Assembly: GCA_945889655.1 (NCBI GenBank)
Contig: CAMDCH010000001.1
Location: 1 to 45,116 of the forward strand
Reading direction: 5' to 3'
Source of the DNA: SHZT01 sp945889655
GTDB taxonomy: Bacteria; Gemmatimonadota; Gemmatimonadetes; Gemmatimonadales; GWC2-71-9
Length of the DNA: 45,116 nt
The notes under the pieces: generated by a model
What the model saw: the letters and a program-made list of their open reading frames with translations, nothing else
Databases searched by the model: none
Told to the model about the DNA's origin: nothing
Made by a program: the position numbers and the translations under genes
Part shown: piece after piece, positions 24,002-32,673 of the stretch
Position numbering within the stretch: position 1 is the first letter of the stretch
How the letters are laid out: each line of letters opens with the position of its first letter

Positions 24002-24310
24002 ATGTGGATGGAAGTGGCGGTGGTTGCAATAATCTTCGCTGTCGGCAATATCCTCATGGGCCATTGGGAGGCCGAAACTCCCAAGTGGCGCCGGCTCCTC
24101 AAGTTCGTGGTGATCCTCGGCATCACGCTCGGGATCTCCGCGACCGTCGGCAAGTCCTGGGCCTTTCTCTTCCTCGCTCTCCTGGCGCTTTTTGCTGTGA
24201 TCGTTCATGCGTGGTGGCTGCCGCGGAAGGGCATCAACGGGTGGACTGGTGAACCGAAGGAGAAGTACTACGCGATGCGCGGCTGGAAATACCCGCCGGG
24301 CGCTGCGTGA
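24002..24310 (+). CDS. small membrane protein of unknown function
   Basis: This 102-aa protein has three hydrophobic helices (VAVVAIIFAVGNILMG, LLKFVVILGITLGISATVG and FLFLALLALFAVIVHAWWLP) and a conserved-looking tail EPKEKYYAMRGWKY. It begins one nt after the creatininase stop, so it is coupled to it. No family recognised. Confidence 0.7.
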   Translation: MWMEVAVVAIIFAVGNILMGHWEAETPKWRRLLKFVVILGITLGISATVGKSWAFLFLALLALFAVIVHAWWLPRKGINGWTGEPKEKYYAMRGWKYPPGAA

Positions 24311-24323
24311 AAGGGATCGTTTC

Positions 24324-25025
24324 ATGACCGCGACTCGCTGCCTCAGTCTCTTCGCCGCTTTCGTACTCATGCTGGCCTCGCCGACCGCCGGCGACACCCT
24401 GGTTCGGCCAGGCTTGCATCCGCTCCTCGTGACCTTCACGCCCCCCGACTACGTCGGCGGCGAGCCGATGTTCTCCGAGGAGCCAGCGAGTGTGCGGGGA
24501 ATCGAAGGCGGCACGATACTGATTCGCGGAAGAGGAGACCTGGAAGACGTTACGGCGCTCATGGGCGGCGATACCGTCTTCGCAGAACCGGACGAGATTG
24601 GCTTCAGGATCGTGCTGGAAATGCCGGCCGAGGGGGTTGAGGTCTACGTGGCGGACGGCATGGAAGACCACAACATCACGCTGGACCCTGTCCGTGACTC
24701 GCTGCCGGTCGTGACACTGCTAGAGCCTCAGCGGGACTCGGTGGGGTCGGCACGCGGGAAGGTTCACCTGGTCGCCCAGGTTTCGGATGATCACGGCGTG
24801 ACCGAGGCCTGGTTCGAACTCACCCAGGCGCGCACCGGCCGGGTGGGAAAGCTGTCGGGTCCGAACAGGGGCTCGCCCCAGCGACTGGATGCCTTCCTCA
24901 ACCTTGACAGCCTGAAGCTCAAGCCTGGCGACGTACTCGGCCTGCGCGCCGTGGCCCGGGACCTCGGGCCCGCCGCCCGCGGCCTTGGCGTTTCGGAGAT
25001 ACGAACTTTTCGCGTGGCCCCTTAG
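24324..25025 (+). CDS. exported protein with DUF4175-like segment
   Basis: This 233-aa protein has a signal peptide ending SPTAGD and beta-rich domains. FTPPDYVGGEP and GTILIRGRGDLEDVTALMGG resemble the periplasmic region of DUF4175 proteins, and VHLVAQVSDDHGVTEAWFEL resembles its second repeat. The large transmembrane part of DUF4175 is missing, so it is a small relative at best. ATG 24324 is preferred over 24207, which lies in the previous gene. It is probably cotranscribed with its neighbours. Confidence 0.65.
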   Translation: MTATRCLSLFAAFVLMLASPTAGDTLVRPGLHPLLVTFTPPDYVGGEPMFSEEPASVRGIEGGTILIRGRGDLEDVTALMGGDTVFAEPDEIGFRIVLEMPAEGVEVYVADGMEDHNITLDPVRDSLPVVTLLEPQRDSVGSARGKVHLVAQVSDDHGVTEAWFELTQARTGRVGKLSGPNRGSPQRLDAFLNLDSLKLKPGDVLGLRAVARDLGPAARGLGVSEIRTFRVAP

Positions 25026-25043
25026 TGGCCGGAGGTTGTAGCC

Positions 25044-25415
25044 ATGCTGATACCTGATCGCCTGCCCAGCCTGGTGCTTCTCGTCGGATGCTGGGTCCCG
25101 CCCGCGGTGGCTGGTTGGGCCGCGGCCGCGTTCGCCCATCAGCGCACCCCGCGTCTGCGCCCTGTTGCGATGTACGCGATGCTTGCCATCCTGGTGGTTG
25201 CGTGGGCTGCGGCCTGGTTCGTCTTCCAGCTCGATCGGATTCCGCCGTATGTCCCCGGAGCAACAGAAGACCCAAGGTACGCGCCACCGGAGGCCGTCAG
25301 GGGACTCCTGGTCGTGGCGAGCGCACTCGTGCTGCCGGTCAGCGCGCTCGCGTGCTGGCTGGCTTTTCGCAGCCACGGGCGGTCGCTCAGTCGCAGCACT
25401 CCTGCGCGTGCGTAA
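25044..25415 (+). CDS. small membrane protein of unknown function
   Basis: This 123-aa protein has three hydrophobic segments (LVLLVGCWVPPAVAGWAAAAF, AMLAILVVAWAAAWFVF and LLVVASALVLPVSALACWLAF). A GGAGG-like sequence lies at 25030. The stop is immediately followed by the cyclase gene. Family unknown. Confidence 0.65.
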   Translation: MLIPDRLPSLVLLVGCWVPPAVAGWAAAAFAHQRTPRLRPVAMYAMLAILVVAWAAAWFVFQLDRIPPYVPGATEDPRYAPPEAVRGLLVVASALVLPVSALACWLAFRSHGRSLSRSTPARA

Positions 25416-25418
25416 GTG

Positions 25419-26084
25419 ATGGCAACGCCAAAACGATTTATCGACGTCAGTCATACCGTGGAGCACGGGATGGTCACCTACAAGGGATTCCCGGCCCCCA
25501 TCATCTGCGATTGGCTGAGTCGCGAAGCATCCCGCACGAAGTACGCGAAGGGCACCGAGTTCCAGATCGGCAAGATCGAGATGATCGGCAACACGGGCAC
25601 GTACGTCGACAGCCCGTTTCACCGCTATGAAAACGGCAAGGACCTCTCCGAGCTGCCGCTCGAGTCTGTCGCCAATCTCAAGTGCCTCGTCGTGCGGGTT
25701 GATCCGACGGCCGGGCCGGCAATTGACCAGGTACCACTGGCAGCTAGCCAGGTTGGCGGTCGCGCAGTGCTCTTTCACACCGGGTGGGATCGGCATTGGC
25801 GCACTGACGCGTATTTCGAAGGGCATCCTTTCCTTACAGAGCGCGCGGCCGAGTGGCTTGCGAAGGCCGGCGCGGCGATGGTGGGGATCGACTCGCTGAA
25901 CATCGACAGCGTGGCCACCGGGGAACGCCCGGTCCACACGACCCTGCTCGGCAGCGAAATCCCGATCTGCGAGCACATGCGCGGCCTGGCTGCGCTTCCG
26001 GATCAAGGCAGTCGTTTCTTCGCTGTGCCGGTGAAAGTGAAGGGCTTTGGGACTTTCCCCGTGCGGGCATTCGCGCTGGCCTGA
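25419..26084 (+). CDS. cyclase-family (kynurenine formamidase-like) protein
   Basis: This 221-aa protein matches the putative cyclase family: FIDVSHTVEHGMVTYKGFPAP, then the metal-site region GNTGTYVDSPFHRYENGKDL, GRAVLFHTGWDRHW, and MVGIDSLNIDSVATGERPVH. The usual HxGTHxDxPxH motif has Asn and Tyr in place of the first two His, a pattern seen in a distinct subgroup. Catalysis as an arylformamidase is therefore uncertain. ATG 25419 follows GTG 25416, which is also possible. The gene abuts its upstream neighbour. Confidence 0.85.
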   Translation: MATPKRFIDVSHTVEHGMVTYKGFPAPIICDWLSREASRTKYAKGTEFQIGKIEMIGNTGTYVDSPFHRYENGKDLSELPLESVANLKCLVVRVDPTAGPAIDQVPLAASQVGGRAVLFHTGWDRHWRTDAYFEGHPFLTERAAEWLAKAGAAMVGIDSLNIDSVATGERPVHTTLLGSEIPICEHMRGLAALPDQGSRFFAVPVKVKGFGTFPVRAFALA

Positions 26085-26094
26085 GGGCGGACTG

Positions 26095-26349
26095 GTGACG
26101 AACCCCCTTGTCCCTCCGCAGGTCGGATTCCGCCTTCGGGCCGGTGAGTTCGATTCGATGGAGTTCTTCCAGATGATGAAGAAACGGGCTCCAGGCTACG
26201 CCATGTTGACGATCCTGGATGAAGTGGACGGAGAGATGCCGGGATCGGTCCAGTTCCCGGGTGGAACGGCAAGCTCCCTGGTGGACGAAGTCGCAGAATG
26301 GCTCCAGACACTGCCCTTCGTAGTGAGCGTTTCTCCCTCATACGGGTGA
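26095..26349 (+). CDS. small conserved-looking protein of unknown function
   Basis: This 84-aa protein starts at GTG 26095, just after the cyclase stop, and contains FDSMEFFQMMKKRAPGYAML and SVQFPGGTASSLVDEVAEWLQTL. It has no signal or membrane segment. Its TGA overlaps the next ATG, so it is coupled. The start is uncertain because no strong ribosome binding site is visible. Confidence 0.5.
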   Translation: MTNPLVPPQVGFRLRAGEFDSMEFFQMMKKRAPGYAMLTILDEVDGEMPGSVQFPGGTASSLVDEVAEWLQTLPFVVSVSPSYG

Positions 26350-26786
26350 TGGCCGTGAGCGCTCCGTGGACGCCGTTCACCGAACCGCTGGGGCAGACGC
26401 TCCGGCGGAACCTCGCCGTCGCGGCGGGCGTTGGCCTCGGCTTCGCGCTCGGCAAAGGGAATCTGCGGCTGTTCGTGCCCTGCTCCGTCCTGGCCCTCTG
26501 GTTCACCCTGGGCGGGCACTACGTCGAGATTCTTTTCCTGAACGGCCTTCGCCCGCTGGTGCCGTCTGGTCGCGTATCCCAGGTCGCCCTGCGGCTCATC
26601 ACCTGGTTTGTCGGGGGCGCCATCCTGTATCTCTGCATCTCGGCGACTGCCCGACTGCTCCCCGTCAAAGTCCCTAATCCGTCCTGGTGGTGGCGCGGCG
26701 GCCTGCTGTTCATCGGGATAGAGTTGATTGCCCACGCCGTCATGGCCGCGCGTCGACTGCCCAACTTCTACGACGGCCGGAGCTGA
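26349..26786 (+). CDS. membrane protein of unknown function
   Basis: This 145-aa protein has about four helices (LAVAAGVGLGFALG, LFVPCSVLALWFTLGGHYVEI, ALRLITWFVGGAILYLCISAT and GGLLFIGIELIAHAVMA). The TGATG overlap with the upstream gene supports the start at 26349. Family unknown. Confidence 0.7.
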   Translation: MAVSAPWTPFTEPLGQTLRRNLAVAAGVGLGFALGKGNLRLFVPCSVLALWFTLGGHYVEILFLNGLRPLVPSGRVSQVALRLITWFVGGAILYLCISATARLLPVKVPNPSWWWRGGLLFIGIELIAHAVMAARRLPNFYDGRS

Positions 26787-26892
26787 TCGCCGACCGAACA
26801 CGCCGCCGACAGCCAGGGTGTTCGGAGGGACACGCGACCACCATCCCGCGGTCGCGGAGCCAAAGCCTAAGTCCAACTGAAACAATGACATA

Positions 26893-26943
26893 GCAAAAAG
26901 GCCGCCGCCCGCTCCAACTGGCAGCGGCCTTGCTCTTTCTCCC
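26893..26943 (+). terminator. probable terminator
   Basis: Stem AAGGCCGC (26898-26905) pairs with GCGGCCTT (26934-26941) around a 28-nt loop, flanked by an A-tract before and a T-rich run after. It separates the membrane protein gene from the TPR gene. Confidence 0.65.
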
Positions 26944-26986
26944 ACCCGGAAACCACGCCCTGCGGGGCTCAACCCGGGAGAAGGAA

Positions 26987-27916
26987 ATGTTCGAAAGCAG
27001 AAAGAGCGGTCTTATCGCGGCCACGATCTGGGGAGCGCTGTTGCTCGCACAGGCGGCTTGCGGAGAGAAGAAAGAGCCACGGATCTCGCAGATCGAAACG
27101 GATGGACGCGGATCCACTCCGGTCACTTCGGAGACTACGGTCACGCCCGTGGTGAAAACGACCGAAATCACCGGCCCGGTGACTTTCGAGGATGGAGAAG
27201 TCGCGTTTGGCGAGAAAAAGTACGATGAGGCCACGAAGATCTTTCAGGTCTACACCACCGAGAAGCCGCAGAATCCGTGGGGCTTCTACATGCTCGGCCT
27301 CTCTTCGTGGAAGTCAAACGACCTCGAGACCGCCGAGACGGCGTTCCTCAAGACCGTCGAGCTCGACCCCTCGCACGTGAAGGGGAAGTTCAACCTCGGT
27401 CGCGTCTACCTGGACAAGGGCGAGCCGGACAAGGCGGTCGAGCAGTTCACGGCCGCGCTGCTGATCGATTCCAATTCGGCCGAGGGGTACCGGCTCCTTG
27501 GTCGCGCGCAGGATGAGCAGGGCCTGCTGGTGGAGGCGGAGCATTCGTACCGCCAGGCCATCAAGCTGGACAGCGCCGACTACTGGGCCATGAACAACCT
27601 GGCCATGAACTTCATCCTCCAGGATCGTCCGGGTGAAGCGCTCGGCGTGCTGGCCCGCGTGGTCGAGATCAAGCCCGACAACACGCTGTTCCAGAACAAC
27701 CTCGGCATGGCGCTGGAGCTGAACGGCTACTTCGTGAAGGCCAGCGAGTCGTACGCGAAGGCCGTGGAGCTGGACACCGGCTCACAGAAGGCGATGGAGA
27801 ATCTCGCCCGCGTGACCGGCCATCCCGATGTGGAAGGACTGGATGAACTCAATCTCGACGCTCTCGCCGCCGGTTTTGCGACGGAGGTTTCGAGTCCGCA
27901 GGTGAGTACGAACTAA
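26987..27916 (+). CDS. TPR-repeat lipoprotein
   Basis: This 309-aa protein has a lipoprotein signal (LLLAQAAC, Cys at about residue 25) and at least five tetratricopeptide repeats from about residue 75 (for example KKYDEATKIFQVYTTEKPQN, DLETAETAFLKTVELDPSHV, DKAVEQFTAALLIDSNSAEG and EAEHSYRQAIKLDSADY). TPR proteins act as scaffolds; the partner is unknown. An AGAAGGA ribosome binding site precedes ATG 26987, so the longer start at 26930 is rejected. It converges with the MoxR gene across a repeat-flanked hairpin. Confidence 0.85.
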   Translation: MFESRKSGLIAATIWGALLLAQAACGEKKEPRISQIETDGRGSTPVTSETTVTPVVKTTEITGPVTFEDGEVAFGEKKYDEATKIFQVYTTEKPQNPWGFYMLGLSSWKSNDLETAETAFLKTVELDPSHVKGKFNLGRVYLDKGEPDKAVEQFTAALLIDSNSAEGYRLLGRAQDEQGLLVEAEHSYRQAIKLDSADYWAMNNLAMNFILQDRPGEALGVLARVVEIKPDNTLFQNNLGMALELNGYFVKASESYAKAVELDTGSQKAMENLARVTGHPDVEGLDELNLDALAAGFATEVSSPQVSTN

Positions 27917-28044
27917 GTAAGAAGTGAGAAGTAAGAAGTAAGAAGTGAGAAGTAAGAAATGAGAAGGCGCTGTGGGTGGGATCGGATCGCCACCACAGCG
28001 CCTTTTTGTTTTCTTCTCACTTCTCACTTCTCACTTCTTACTTG
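27917..28044. repeat. inverted heptamer array with terminator hairpin, copy 1
   Basis: Seven copies of GTRAGAA or a near variant (27917-27965) are followed by a 10-bp stem (GGCGCTGTGG at 27966 and CCACAGCGCC at 27993) with a T-run, then four inverted copies (TTCTCAC or TTCTTAC). It fills the space between the stops of the convergent TPR and MoxR genes exactly. Copies 2 and 3 are at 32538 and 39195. Confidence 0.92.
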
Positions 28045-29064
<1,020 letters not shown>

Positions 29065-29213
29065 GACCCGTCCTTAAGACTTATGCGTGGGAGCGCAGTT
29101 CAATTAGCCGTACTTCCATGAATAATCATGCAGCCGATAATGCTACATGCAATACTACGTTTAGGCCACCGTTTTTGCTTGCAAAGCGTTTCACCCGGGA
29201 ATAGCTTTCGCGC
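29065..29213. promoter_or_regulatory. divergent promoter region
   Basis: This 149-bp AT-richer gap between moxR and the atp genes must hold promoters for both. TTGCTTGC near 29175 and several A/T-rich stretches are seen, but I cannot fix a -35/-10 pair with confidence. Confidence 0.45.
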
Positions 29214-29432
29214 GTGAAAACCCCGGGGCCGCTTCGGTTTGCAGGGCTCGGGATCCAGCTTGCCGTGACCATCGTCGCGGGCGTGTTCGGCGGGCAGTGG
29301 CTGGACCGGAAACTGGGCACCGGCGGCATTTTCGCGATCGTCGGCGCCCTGGTTGGATTCGGCGGAACGCTGGTCCTCCTGATTCGAGACCTCTCCAGGC
29401 AGGACAGGAAAGACGGTGAAGGCGGGCCGTAG
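29214..29432 (+). CDS. atpZ: AtpZ/AtpI-like F0 assembly protein
   Basis: This 72-aa protein starts at GTG 29214 and has two helices with the AtpZ-like pattern LGIQLAVTIVAGVFGGQWLDRKLG and a GTLVLLIRDLSR end. AtpZ and AtpI assist c-ring assembly and ion supply. It overlaps the next gene by 17 nt. Confidence 0.8.
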   Translation: MKTPGPLRFAGLGIQLAVTIVAGVFGGQWLDRKLGTGGIFAIVGALVGFGGTLVLLIRDLSRQDRKDGEGGP

Positions 29433-29784
29433 CTACCCCCTGGGCCTGGTCGCAGTCTTCGCCGGCGGTTGGCTCCTCTCGTTCGCCCTGGAGCCCGCCG
29501 ACCGGTACGCCCTGCGGCTGGCAAGCGGGGTGGGCCTGGCGATCCAGGGCCCGGCGGGATGGTGGCTGGTGCGGTCCATTGGCACCCCCTCGTTCCTCGC
29601 TGCTTGGATCGTCGGGATGGGAGTGCGGGTGGCGCTGGTCGCCCTGTTTGCACTCGTGGTGGTCCCAGCGATGCAGCTGCCGATGCAGTCGATGCTGTTC
29701 GCGCTGGTAGGAGTCCTGCTGGCGCTGCTGGTGGTGGAAGTCGTGGTGATCAACCTGGCTAATCAGCGGACGGAATCGTCATGA
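29416..29784 (+). CDS. atpI: AtpI-like membrane protein
   Basis: This 122-aa protein has four hydrophobic segments and lies directly before atpB, the position of AtpI (c-ring assembly chaperone). Sequence similarity to AtpI is weak by eye (WWLVRSIGTPSFLAAWIVGM), so the call rests mainly on place and topology. It starts at GTG 29416 and overlaps atpB by 4 nt. Confidence 0.65.
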   Translation: MKAGRSYPLGLVAVFAGGWLLSFALEPADRYALRLASGVGLAIQGPAGWWLVRSIGTPSFLAAWIVGMGVRVALVALFALVVVPAMQLPMQSMLFALVGVLLALLVVEVVVINLANQRTESS

Positions 29785-30740
29785 AGTCTTTCTCGCGCTC
29801 AATCGTACTCGCCGCCCTGGTCCTGGGGTTCGCCCTGCCGGCGCGCGCGCAGGAACACGCGGAACCGGCAGCACCCGCGCCGGCCGCGGCTGCCCACTCC
29901 AGTCGCGAAATCGACATCCAGCATCACCTCGCCAACTCGCGGACGCTGGAATACCCCTGCTTCAAGGTCCCCTACGCGTGCGAGATGGAGCTGCCCCACT
30001 GGGAGCCGGTCCATGTGGGCTCGCTGGCAATCGACCTCTCGCCCACCAAGCACTCGGTATACGTGCTGTTCGCCGGGCTGCTGGTGATCGCGGTTCTCCT
30101 TTATACGTCGAGCGCCGTGAAGCGGGCGCAGGCGAAGGGTGACGTTCCCCGCGGGTTCGCCGGGATGATGGAAGCCACGACCCTGTTCGTGCGGAATGAG
30201 ATCATTCTGCCGAACGTGGGGCACCATGGAGAGGGATTCGTCCCGTTCCTGATGACGGTCTTCTTCTTTATCCTCACCTGCAATCTGCTCGGATTGCTTC
30301 CATGGGGCTCCACCGCGACGTCCAATATCTCGGTGACCGCGGCGCTCGCAGTGATGGCGTTTTTTGTGATTGAGATCGCCGGGATGCGGGCGCTCGGTTT
30401 CAAGGGTTACATGGGGACCATCTTCTACCTCCCCCACGGCCTGCCGACGCCGCTCAAGCCTGTCCTGCTCCTGATCATGACACCGATCGAAATCATCGGG
30501 AAGCTTGCGAAGCCGTTCGCGCTGGCGGTGCGTCTCTTCGCCAACATGACCGCGGGTCACGTGGTGGTGCTGGCGCTCCTCGGACTCACGTTCTTTTTCG
30601 CGAACTTCTGGGTGGGCGTTGCTGCGTCGGCCATGTCGACGATGATCATGCTGCTGGAGCTTGGTGTCGCGTTCCTCCAGGCGGGCGTGTTCACGCTGCT
30701 GACGAGTGTATTCATCGGACTGATGAGGGCCGAGCACTGA
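29781..30740 (+). CDS. atpB: ATP synthase F0 subunit a with N-terminal signal peptide and extension
   Basis: This 319-aa protein begins with a signal peptide (residues 1-24, ending PARAQ) and a periplasmic extension holding C60 and C67 (YPCFKVPYAC). The standard subunit a body follows, with the essential Arg in LAKPFALAVRLFANMTAGH and the late helix MLLELGVAFLQAGVFTLL. Subunit a forms the ion half-channels with the c-ring. The extension and signal are known in some phyla and are unusual compared with Proteobacteria. The two Cys could form a disulfide. Confidence 0.95.
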   Translation: MKSFSRSIVLAALVLGFALPARAQEHAEPAAPAPAAAAHSSREIDIQHHLANSRTLEYPCFKVPYACEMELPHWEPVHVGSLAIDLSPTKHSVYVLFAGLLVIAVLLYTSSAVKRAQAKGDVPRGFAGMMEATTLFVRNEIILPNVGHHGEGFVPFLMTVFFFILTCNLLGLLPWGSTATSNISVTAALAVMAFFVIEIAGMRALGFKGYMGTIFYLPHGLPTPLKPVLLLIMTPIEIIGKLAKPFALAVRLFANMTAGHVVVLALLGLTFFFANFWVGVAASAMSTMIMLLELGVAFLQAGVFTLLTSVFIGLMRAEH

Positions 30741-31133
30741 TTTTCGGGCGCGCCTACAGGCACGCCGAGTAGTTCGCAACGGCCGCCGGTCCGACGACGG
30801 ACTCGACGGCTGGGTTGCGGGAAGAGATCAGAGATCGAGCAATGGGTCGCCGCCGGGTCCATCGTCGTTCCGGCAGGCCGTCGCGATCCACTCGGCAGCG
30901 CCCGCAGGACGCGCCCGAGACATTCTGCTCGCACTGGTTGTCAGGCCGTTTGCGCCGCGCGCTCGCGACCGCTGACGGATGTAGTCCGCTGAATGGCGGA
31001 CGATGCCCACTGATCCCTCGCGATGCTCGGGATCACCGGTGGGTTCCGTGACGATGCCGATCCGGGAGAATCGGCGCACCGCACGGCGAGCGCACACAAT
31101 CACGATCTCCCGCGAACACACATGGAGTTCACA
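30741..31133. other. gap between atpB and atpE
   Basis: This is a gap of about 390 nt with no supported gene; the small frames here have atypical composition. Short inverted repeats (TCCGC and GCGGA near 30985) might form a processing or attenuation hairpin. A second promoter for atpE is possible because c subunit must be made in excess, but no clear motif is seen. Confidence 0.4.
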
Positions 31134-31421
31134 ATGGTGCACTTTGACATGCTTCCCCTGGTCCAGGCTGCGACTGACACGGTTGGCAGCGGCAAGGGCT
31201 TCGCGCTGATCGGTGCCGGCCTCGCCGCCGGCCTCGCGGTGCTCGGCGCCGGTATCGGCATCGGCCGCATCGGCGGCCAGGCGGTCGAGGGCATGGCCCG
31301 CCAGCCGGAGAACAGCGGCAGGATCCAGACCGCGATGATCATCGCCGCCGCGCTGATCGAAGGCGTCGCGCTGTTCGCCGCGGTCGTCGCGTTCGTCATG
31401 CAGGGCAAGGTCAACTTCTAG
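31134..31421 (+). CDS. atpE: ATP synthase F0 subunit c
   Basis: This 95-aa hairpin protein has helix 1 with LAVLGAGIGIGRIGG and helix 2 with the ion-binding Glu in IAAALIEGVALFAAVVAFV. The polar loop is ARQPENSGRIQ. No Na+-type Gln/Ser/Tyr signature is obvious, so H+ coupling is likely. ATG 31134 is preceded by GGAG (31124-31127); ATG 31122 is the alternative. Confidence 0.95.
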   Translation: MVHFDMLPLVQAATDTVGSGKGFALIGAGLAAGLAVLGAGIGIGRIGGQAVEGMARQPENSGRIQTAMIIAAALIEGVALFAAVVAFVMQGKVNF

Positions 31422-31422
31422 C

Positions 31423-32001
31423 ATGAAGACGTCTCTGTGGTTCCTCGCCTGGCTGGCCGTGGCGGCAACGCCCGCGATGGCCCAGGAAGGGCACGAGGCG
31501 GCGGCGTCCGGCCCGCTCACGGTCGAAGGCGGCCTGGTCATCTGGACCCTGGTCGTCTTCTTCGCGATGCTGGCCATCCTGGGCAAGTATGCCTATCCCG
31601 TCATGCTCAGGATGGTCCGCGAGCGGGAACAGGAGCTGGAACGGCGTTTGAGCGAGGCCGCGAAGGCACAAGCAGAAGCGGCCAAGCTCCTGGAGGAGCA
31701 CAAGAAGCTGCTGGCCGGCGCGCAGGGACAGGCCGTGGCGCTCATCGCCGAAGGCAAGTCCGTGGCCGCCCAGGAGCGGGAAGTGCTGCTCCAGAAAACG
31801 CGCGAGGAGCAGGAGCAGATCCTCGCGCGCGCCCGCAAGGAGATCGACATGGAGCGCCAGCGCGCCGTGGCCGATCTTCGCCGCGAGGCGGTCGATCTCT
31901 CGCTCGCAGCCGCGAGCAAGCTGATTGGCGAAAAGCTTGATGACGACGCCAACCGCAAGCTGGTGACGCAGTACCTCGGCTCGCTGGAGATCAAGCATTG
32001 A
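31423..32001 (+). CDS. atpF: ATP synthase F0 subunit b with N-terminal signal peptide
   Basis: This 192-aa protein has a signal-peptide-like start (residues 1-21, ending PAMAQ), a membrane helix (VIWTLVVFFAMLAILGKYAYPVML) and a long coiled coil rich in Glu/Ala/Lys (REREQELERRLSEAAKAQAE). Subunit b is the peripheral stalk joining F0 to delta. The extra N-terminal signal is unusual and matches that of atpB. The stop overlaps the delta start. Confidence 0.94.
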   Translation: MKTSLWFLAWLAVAATPAMAQEGHEAAASGPLTVEGGLVIWTLVVFFAMLAILGKYAYPVMLRMVREREQELERRLSEAAKAQAEAAKLLEEHKKLLAGAQGQAVALIAEGKSVAAQEREVLLQKTREEQEQILARARKEIDMERQRAVADLRREAVDLSLAAASKLIGEKLDDDANRKLVTQYLGSLEIKH

Positions 32002-32537
32002 GGGAGCCGACGATTGCCCGGAACTACGCCGAGGCGCTCTTCGAATCGGGTGAACGCTCCGGGGCCACGGCGCAGTACATCAACCTGATCGAGAGCGTGG
32101 CGGGTGCCATCGAGGCGGATGAGAGAATCCGTGTCACACTCGAATCGCCCCAGGTTTCCAAGCCGGTGAAGCAGCGGATCCTCGGCGATGCGCTGAAGGG
32201 CAAGGCGCCGGAGCCGTTCATCAGGTTCCTCTCGGCCGTCATCAAGCGGGGCCGGCAGGGCATGATCGGTGCGATCTCCCGGGAGTACCTGGCCCTGGTG
32301 GACGTGAAGATGAACCGCGTACACGCGTCGGTTACCGTGGCGCGGAAACCCGATGAAGCCTTGCAGAAGGACATCGCCGACAGGCTGTCGAAGCTCGTGG
32401 GGAAGACGATCGTGCCGCATTTCCGGCATGACCCCGCGATCATCGGCGGGGTGTTGGTGCGCATCGGCGACCAGGTGATGGACGGGTCGGTGCGAAGGAA
32501 GATGATTACGCTTCGAAAGAAGATGCTGGGCGCGTAG
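31998..32537 (+). CDS. atpH: ATP synthase F1 subunit delta
   Basis: This 179-aa protein starts at TTG 31998 (TTGA overlap) and matches AtpH: RNYAEALFESGE near the start, FIRFLSAVIKRGR in the middle and GGVLVRIGDQVMDGSVRRKM at the end. It links the peripheral stalk to alpha3beta3. The operon ends here: alpha, gamma, beta and epsilon are not downstream, so the F1 core is encoded elsewhere. Confidence 0.95.
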   Translation: MREPTIARNYAEALFESGERSGATAQYINLIESVAGAIEADERIRVTLESPQVSKPVKQRILGDALKGKAPEPFIRFLSAVIKRGRQGMIGAISREYLALVDVKMNRVHASVTVARKPDEALQKDIADRLSKLVGKTIVPHFRHDPAIIGGVLVRIGDQVMDGSVRRKMITLRKKMLGA

Positions 32538-32658
32538 GAAGTAAGAAGTGAGAAGTGAGAAGTGAGAAGTAACAGACAAGGTCGCTGTAGCTGAGACGCC
32601 ATGGTTCAGCACAGCGACTTTGCTTTTTCTTCTCACTTCTCACTTCTTACTTCTCACT
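32538..32658. repeat. inverted heptamer array with terminator hairpin, copy 2
   Basis: GTRAGAA heptamers lead into a stem (GTCGCTGT at 32581 and ACAGCGAC at 32611, extended by GCTGA/TCAGC), a T-rich run and inverted TTCTYAC copies. It lies between codirectional genes atpH and the dehydrogenase, where it can end the atp transcript. Confidence 0.9.
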
Positions 32659-32673
32659 GAACAGGGGGCTCGA

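Noticed and set aside
27917..28044. CRISPR-like repeat array
   Set aside because: Units are 7 bp, directly adjacent, with no unique spacers; the arms are inverted around a hairpin.
29799..30779. Long antisense reading frame opposite atpB
   Set aside because: It is a high-GC shadow of a clearly recognised gene, with Arg/His/Gln-rich translation and no family match.
30815..31051. Small frame between atpB and atpE as a gene
   Set aside because: Arg/Ser/Pro-rich translation with no ribosome binding site or domain; likely non-coding.
31593..32636. Long antisense frame opposite atpF and atpH
   Set aside because: It begins in the heptamer repeat and mirrors two well-supported genes.
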